The notes under the pieces are model-generated. The model saw only the letters and a program-made list of their open reading frames with translations, was not told the origin of the DNA and ran no database searches. From Mycteria americana (taxonomy: Eukaryota > Chordata > Aves > Ciconiiformes > Ciconiidae): 64,000 nt of DNA. The stretch is taken from contig NC_134370.1 in NCBI RefSeq assembly GCF_035582795.1, forward strand, positions 46,549,501 to 46,613,500, read 5' to 3'. Shown here piece by piece: positions 58,807-64,000 of this stretch. Made by a program: the position numbers and the translations under genes. Each line of letters starts with the position of its first letter. Positions within the stretch are counted from its first letter, which is position 1.

Positions 58807-59251
58807 ACTTTTCCCTCTCGTTAGTCACCAGGGACCTCCCCTGCCCTCTGTTCCTCAAGCTGCAGAGTCCCTGAGAAGCATCTTTCCCTCTTTCAGGCCC
58901 GGTGGCACATACTATAGGTGCCAATCCAGGATGTGGCATTGACCAGCAGGGTTTCAACCCAGAAAGTTTCCCTGAACTGGCAGTTCCTCGCCAGCAAACA
59001 TGGACAGCACCAGTGGGAGGAAGGGCGGGGGGGAGTAAAGGCCCACCAGTAAGAGGCCAACAGGGACATCACAGGCTCTGGGGCATTTCTCTCCAACAAT
59101 GCTGACAGGACTGAGACATCCTCACGCAATCCCGCCACAGATTGCATGAGCACTGGTGGCATTCTTCAGAAGGACCACAGTCAGGAAGTATGAGCCACAG
59201 AAGAGGTCTTGCAGTGCGCACAGGAAGAGGAAGAGGGGTCGTGCACAAGGT

Positions 59252-59392
59252 GTTATCAGAGCATGCTGGAGCACGTGGTGACTGGGGAAGATGCTGAGGG
59301 AGCTGGGTTTGTTCAGCCTGGAGAAGAGAAGGTGAGGGGGCACCTGACTGCAGCTTCCGCTGTGTGAAGGTGGCTCTCTGGCTTGCCAAGGC
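59252..59392 (+). mobile_element. CR1 LINE 3'-region fragment, third copy
   Basis: Inverted partner of 35474-35614 in P2. Confidence 0.8.
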
Positions 59393-59845
59393 CTACCCTC
59401 AGCCAGAAAGACCTTGGGAGTGCAGGACCAGGGAATTACCTGGCCTCCTGTGTGGGTCAGCATGGCCTGAGCTGCAGCTCCCAGGGGCTGGGGAGCTCTG
59501 GGAGATCTCTGGCTCCCAATGAAGCCTGTAAGGGGGATACAAAACATCCTGCAGGGAGGAGCAGCATCGGAGGCTCCTGTGGTAGGAGCAGTTACCATGA
59601 CCTTGGGGAAGCAAACAGGCTGGGGACCACGGCTGACCCAGCAGGCAGTGCTGCCAGGAAGGTAACCAAGGACAAAATGCCCGGAGCAATGAAGCTGCCT
59701 GCACTGGCCCACACGGCCCCCTGGCTCCCCGAGTGCTGGGTGAGACCACTGAGCCTGGGCAGAGCCCCAGGAACACCCTCCATTGCTTGGAGAACCACTG
59801 TCTCAGCCCCAGAAGGGACGTCCCTCCTCCAGTGGCAGGACAGCA

Positions 59846-60492
59846 TCTCCCCCCGACCAGTGGAGACCCCAGAAAAAATGGGACACCCCCCCCCCCCGGC
59901 ACTGAGGGAGCTCCCAACAGCAGCTGACAGAGAAGATCCCACAGCTGTGCTCGGAGGAAAAGAGGTGAGGATGGGGCCTGGCAGGGTCACCACCACCAGG
60001 GAGGCCTGGATGGCCACCGTCGAGTCAGCGTAGCGGGCGACACAGGGCTCACTGCAGCTGCTTGCAAGTGGGGTTGGGGCCAGAGGTGCTGCAGGGGTGT
60101 GGAGGACATCTCTCGGTGAGGGAGGCAAAGTTGAAACACAGAGCAGAGAGGGAACACTTGGCCATTTGCTAAGCAACCATCTGCTGAAAGCACAAATTCT
60201 GGTGGGCAGACCTCCCTGCAGCTGAGCCCCACTGATCCCCTTCTGCTTGAAAGAACCCCCCTCTTCCCAGCTCTCCACAGCCACCACCGTCAAAAGGGAA
60301 AGAGGTGACAGCCCTTCGACAGTTCTATTGCAGGGCCAAGCCGAGGCAGCCCAAGTATCAACCTGAGGAGCCCACCATGACAGCAGTTCAGCCCACAGGG
60401 ACAGAGGGAGCAGACTCAGGCTTACCTTGTTCCTTGTGGAAAGGGAGGCAAGAGAGGGGGATGCAGAGCCTGGAGCAGCGCAGGCTTTTATG
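59846..60492 (-). pseudogene. Decayed beta-keratin gene (psiK), mirror copy
   Basis: This is the inverted partner of the pseudogene at 34374-35020 in P2 (paired positions sum to 94866). It shows the same lost acceptor, the same net 16-nt deletion near the start and the same C/G homopolymer. The damage therefore predates this palindrome, or has been copied between the arms. TATA box at 60485-60492. Confidence 0.88.
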
Positions 60493-61905
60493 CTGTGTCC
60501 CAGAGCCCCGCTGCTCATGAAGGACAGCCCAAGTCAACTCTCAAGGGCTTGCAGTGCACAGAGTCAGGCGAACGCTGGGGGGCATGCCTCTCCATACGGG
60601 TCATCGAGGGCCCACAGGAGATGGTCGGAGATGTTGGGCGAAACTCAAGGGCAGGGAAGGACCGTTTGCGGCTTGAGGGAAGCCGCTTGCGGGCCGGAGT
60701 GAGGGCCACAAGGACCTTCCTTAAGCCTATCAGGCTCTGCCACAGCCTTTTTTTTCTAACCTCGAGCCATGGATCGAAGGCAGATCCATAACGAGCAAAA
60801 GAAGGCTAGAGATTCAGACCAGTGTCTCTCAAATGATCTCTCCCTTGCATCTCCACAGACACGTCCCTTGATGACTTGACCAAGCTTTCACGATTCTTCC
60901 AACCAGGGGTCTGGGCTCAGCTTGGGAAGTGGGGAACCTTTTGGAAACAGGCAAATCGAGGCATAGGAGGGTGATCAAAGAGGTGCCCACATCCTTCCCT
61001 GAAAGAGGCCCACACCCAAATGGACCTGTTTTACTCAGCAAGGGCATACCACAGGCCAAAGCGCTGGATGGCCTGCTTTTGAGAAGAGGCTCAGGACAAA
61101 GACCCAGAAGCTCACATACCTTTTTTCCTGGGTCAGGGATAGGGTGGCCCATTCCATGCATTTCAATCTACAAAGGGAGATTGGATCAGTCTCCCAGAGC
61201 ACCTGGGAGTCACCGTGATGTGGAAGAGTTGGGAAAAACACTGAGCCCCAGGCAAATATCAGTCATCATGCTGTGGACTTCAGTGGACACAGTGGCCCAG
61301 CCTCAGGCTCATAGCCTCATTCCTCCCAAGGTGCTGCCTTCTGCAAGGGCATTTCCACACGTTGTAGCACCATTCCTGAAACAACTGCTGCTTCTGTGCA
61401 ATCTCGTGCCGCTGCTGCCTTCCAAGGCATTGCCTTTTGGTGGCCTTTTTGGTGGCCCACGAGACTCAGTGCACCCCAGAATAATGAGGGTTGGAAGGCA
61501 CCACTGGAAGTCCTCTGGGCCAACCTCCTATTCTGAACACGCCAAACTTCACAGTTTCCTCAGCAGGCTCCGGGCCTTGTCCCGTCAACTTCTGAGTACT
61601 CTCACTGTCGCAGAGGTCACTATCTCTAGTGTAGCTCTTCCAGAGCTCCTCTGCGCCCCCTGTCACTTCTTTTCCCACAAACATAGCTGGCATTAGCCTT
61701 GTTGCAACTTGTGAGTAATGTGGGTCTTAGTGATTAGTCAAGTCGCGTTGTACCTCAACATTTGAAGGGTGTAAGTACTCCGTGTAAAACTACATTTGGG
61801 GTGCCCCTAATTTGGCTGGGCCACCTCATGCACATGGATACATATTGACTCTTGTAATTCTATACTTTGTGACCTGGTCTCTCTCCTCGGTCAGCACGGG
61901 CCAGC

Positions 61906-62708
61906 TGCAAATTTTTATGACGCAGGACTCTACTATTCCTTGGCTAAAATCTGCCTTGTGCAGCAACTGGCTTTGGCGGATGATGATTGCTTTGGTAAAT
62001 CGCCATGCCAGCTGGCCCAGAGTGGGTCATATCCCTGTTCCCCATGGCAAATCCCTCAGCAGCAATCTGGTCACCTTCACATCACTGATCACTTGGAGCG
62101 ATTGCTGTCAATAGTAGAGGGAGAACTTCTACCCCAGATAAGAAGTGACAGGGGCCCTGCCCTCCACTTCTGGCAATATAGGCCCCTTGGACTCAACCCC
62201 CAAGCAGGCAGCCAAGTGTACTCTTTCCTTTAAATTTACTCCCCTCTACCTGTCACGTGGTCTGTTGTGATTGGCTGGCAGGACTAGCTGCCCCTTCCCA
62301 TTTACCTGGAAGTACATCTGACCAGGAAGTACCTTCCCCTACGTACACGGAAGGCGCCACTTTCTTTCAGCTGCCATTTTATTAAGCACCATAACCAAGG
62401 TGTTTTCATAGTGCTCTGTGATTGGCTGACAGCCATTTCTTAACCCCATCATACCCACCTGCTCTCAGGCAGACCTGTGGGTTGGCTGTCAGGACCAGGC
62501 AAGCCTACCCATGTACCCAGAAACACATCAGGCAAGGAAGCCCCCACTCACTAACTACAGGGAAGAGGCAACTTTTGACAGCATCATTCCCCATGGGTTC
62601 TCATACTGCTTTGTTTTGACGCTGTCATGCCCACATGTTCTCAGATCTCCCTCTGATGGACTGTCCACTTCCTTTGGACCAGGAAGTGTTTGGATATAAA
62701 AAGCTATA
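61906..62708 (+). mobile_element. Retroelement-like relic joined to half tRNA-iMet, mirror copy
   Basis: Inverted partner of 32139-32960. The pairing sum shifts from 94866 to 94847 in this part of the arm. Confidence 0.4.
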
Positions 62709-62753
62709 CCTCTGGGTTATGGGCCCAGCACACTTCCGCTGCGCCGCTCTGCT
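62709..62753 (-). pseudogene. 5' half of initiator tRNA-Met(CAT), mirror copy
   Basis: Inverted partner of 32094-32138 (sum 94847), with the same break point and the same neighbouring element. Confidence 0.85.
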
Positions 62754-63964
62754 CCCGCCAGCACTTTAGCTGAGACCTCCCCCAGCCCTGCCTGACCCTC
62801 CCTGGCACTGCCAGCACCAATGCTTGTGCTCAAGCCTCTTTGCCCTCCTGTGGCCTCGCCCGGGCCGGAAAACTGTCTCCCTGGGAAGCTCAGTGGCAGT
62901 GGGCCTGGGGTGGATTGCGCAAGGGCCTCGCTTTGCCCTTCTGCCCACATCTCCTGCCCACCAACCCGGATGGGGACTTTCTCTTTGACCACCTGAGCTG
63001 GCTCTGCAGGCGCTGAAGGAGACCCCGGAGCAAGGGGGAAGCCGTGTTGCTTTGCAGGGTGGAGAGGAGTTGCTCTCCAGCAAGCGCATGAGGGCCGCAA
63101 CCCTGCTTGGAAATCCAGCTCCCAGGGGGCTGCGGGACTGTGTCCACTGTAAAAGTCAGTTCTCAGTGGGGTTTTAACCTTCACTGTTCTAAAGAAATGT
63201 CCCGAGCAGGTGGAGTGGTTTTATACCAGATTCAGGTCGATTGCTGTTCTGGCCATGGTTACATGCCTGAAGTTTTTCTGAAAGAGAAATCTCCTATTGT
63301 TTTGTTATTGGTATGGGGTGTTCTCAGACAGTGAGAGCTGGTTTAAGGTAGGTCTTCAGGTCACCCTGAGCGAAAAGCTCTTAGTCCTAGGCAGTGTTCG
63401 TTCCTCTAAGCAAGTTGCATAGCTGCTAGCGCCTTGCGTTTCACACCAGCTGTGTGGGCCTCGCCCTGCCTGGGCTGTGTTGTGCCGTGCTCCCCCACAG
63501 CTCCTGGCTTGTCCTCCTTCCTGGCACAGCCCCTCACTTGCTGCTCCCTGACAGCTGAGGGCTGCGCCCACCACCACGCAGCCTGCCAGAGAGCCAGAGA
63601 AACCCATCCTCTCCGTGCCTGGTGCCATTCCTGTCCTGCCCAACACTGCTGGGAGTGGAGGTGGTTTCCACTCGCCCCAGGGCAGGGACGGCCCAGCCCA
63701 AGAGGGTGCTCACCAGCCTTAGCTCCTGTGAGGTGTTCAAGGAAGGCTCTGAGCTGGCTGAGCTGGTAGATCCTGTTGGTGAGGACGAGCGACAAGGTGG
63801 AAATGCTGAGGGCTGCATGTTTGTGCTCTGTCTGCTGGTTCCCTCTCCCATCCACAGGCCAAAGCATGCAGCAACCAGGCAGAGGAGACAAAAGCAAAAG
63901 CGGGATGGAGAGGGCTGGGATGTGGGTGCAGATATGAGTGTGGGGAGTGTAGCCTGCCTGCTAC

Positions 63965-64000
63965 AGGGGCTACTGCTCAGGGCAGAGAATTTGACTGCAG
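63965..64000 (+). pseudogene. tRNA-Cys(GCA) relic, cut by window end
   Basis: The 5' 36 nt of the inverted partner of the relic at 30811-30882 (paired positions sum to 94847). The rest lies beyond the window. Confidence 0.65.

Larger units (their letters stand above)
49459..64000 (-). repeat. Palindrome P2, right arm (modules K-B'-C')
   Basis: Inverted partner of 30847-45407, running off the window. The spacer between the arms is the 4051-bp S' module at 45408-49458. Confidence 0.95.

Overview
The window is bird DNA. The only clear protein-coding genes are five almost identical copies of a 105-residue, cysteine-rich feather-type beta-keratin (corneous beta-protein). Each has the usual avian layout: TATA box, short non-coding exon 1, one intron in the 5' UTR, and an intronless coding exon. 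The other DNA fits a bird as well: CR1 LINE pieces, two families of avian endogenous-retrovirus LTR (one with 5-bp target duplications, which suggests ERVL), and nuclear tRNA genes and tRNA fragments. I see no bacterial, phage or organellar features.

Almost every base is multi-copy within the window. Palindrome P1 has arms 1-9455 and 19721-29193 (paired positions sum to 29193, or 29176 inside the S module); its left arm runs off the window. Palindrome P2 has arms 30847-45407 and 49459-64000 (paired positions sum to 94866, and 94847 in the outermost part); its right arm runs off the window. A direct duplication links the two: 9456-25442 repeats at 35145-51129, offset 25689 then 25687. In module letters the order is A-K(-)-S | B-K(-)-S'-K(+)-A' | C-psiK(+)-B-K(-)-S'-K(+)-B'-psiK(-)-C'. 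K is a 1671-bp keratin gene block. S is a 4.03-4.05 kb intergenic module. A, B and C are flanks.

S lies between two divergently transcribed keratin genes and is itself an older, eroded palindrome. Its two halves carry inverted copies of a repeat here called R, and both ends carry the same CpG-containing motif ACCGAACGTCGAAACAATTC. Young palindrome arms are therefore nested around an old palindrome. One S end (9455/9456) is joined directly to the 3' part of a keratin pseudogene, which marks a rearrangement breakpoint at the motif.

B holds an intact tRNA-Leu(CAG), a duplicated broken relative of it, a GCT/AAT hexamer array, a solo LTR with perfect target duplications, and CR1 pieces. C holds a tRNA-Cys(GCA) relic, the 5' half of an initiator tRNA-Met fused to a TATA-bearing retroelement-like segment, and a decayed keratin gene with a lost splice acceptor and a frameshift. 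A carries a decayed tRNA-Ser(AGA). Apart from the keratins and tRNA-Leu I could support no functional genes. The long open frames elsewhere fall in repeats, introns or LTRs.
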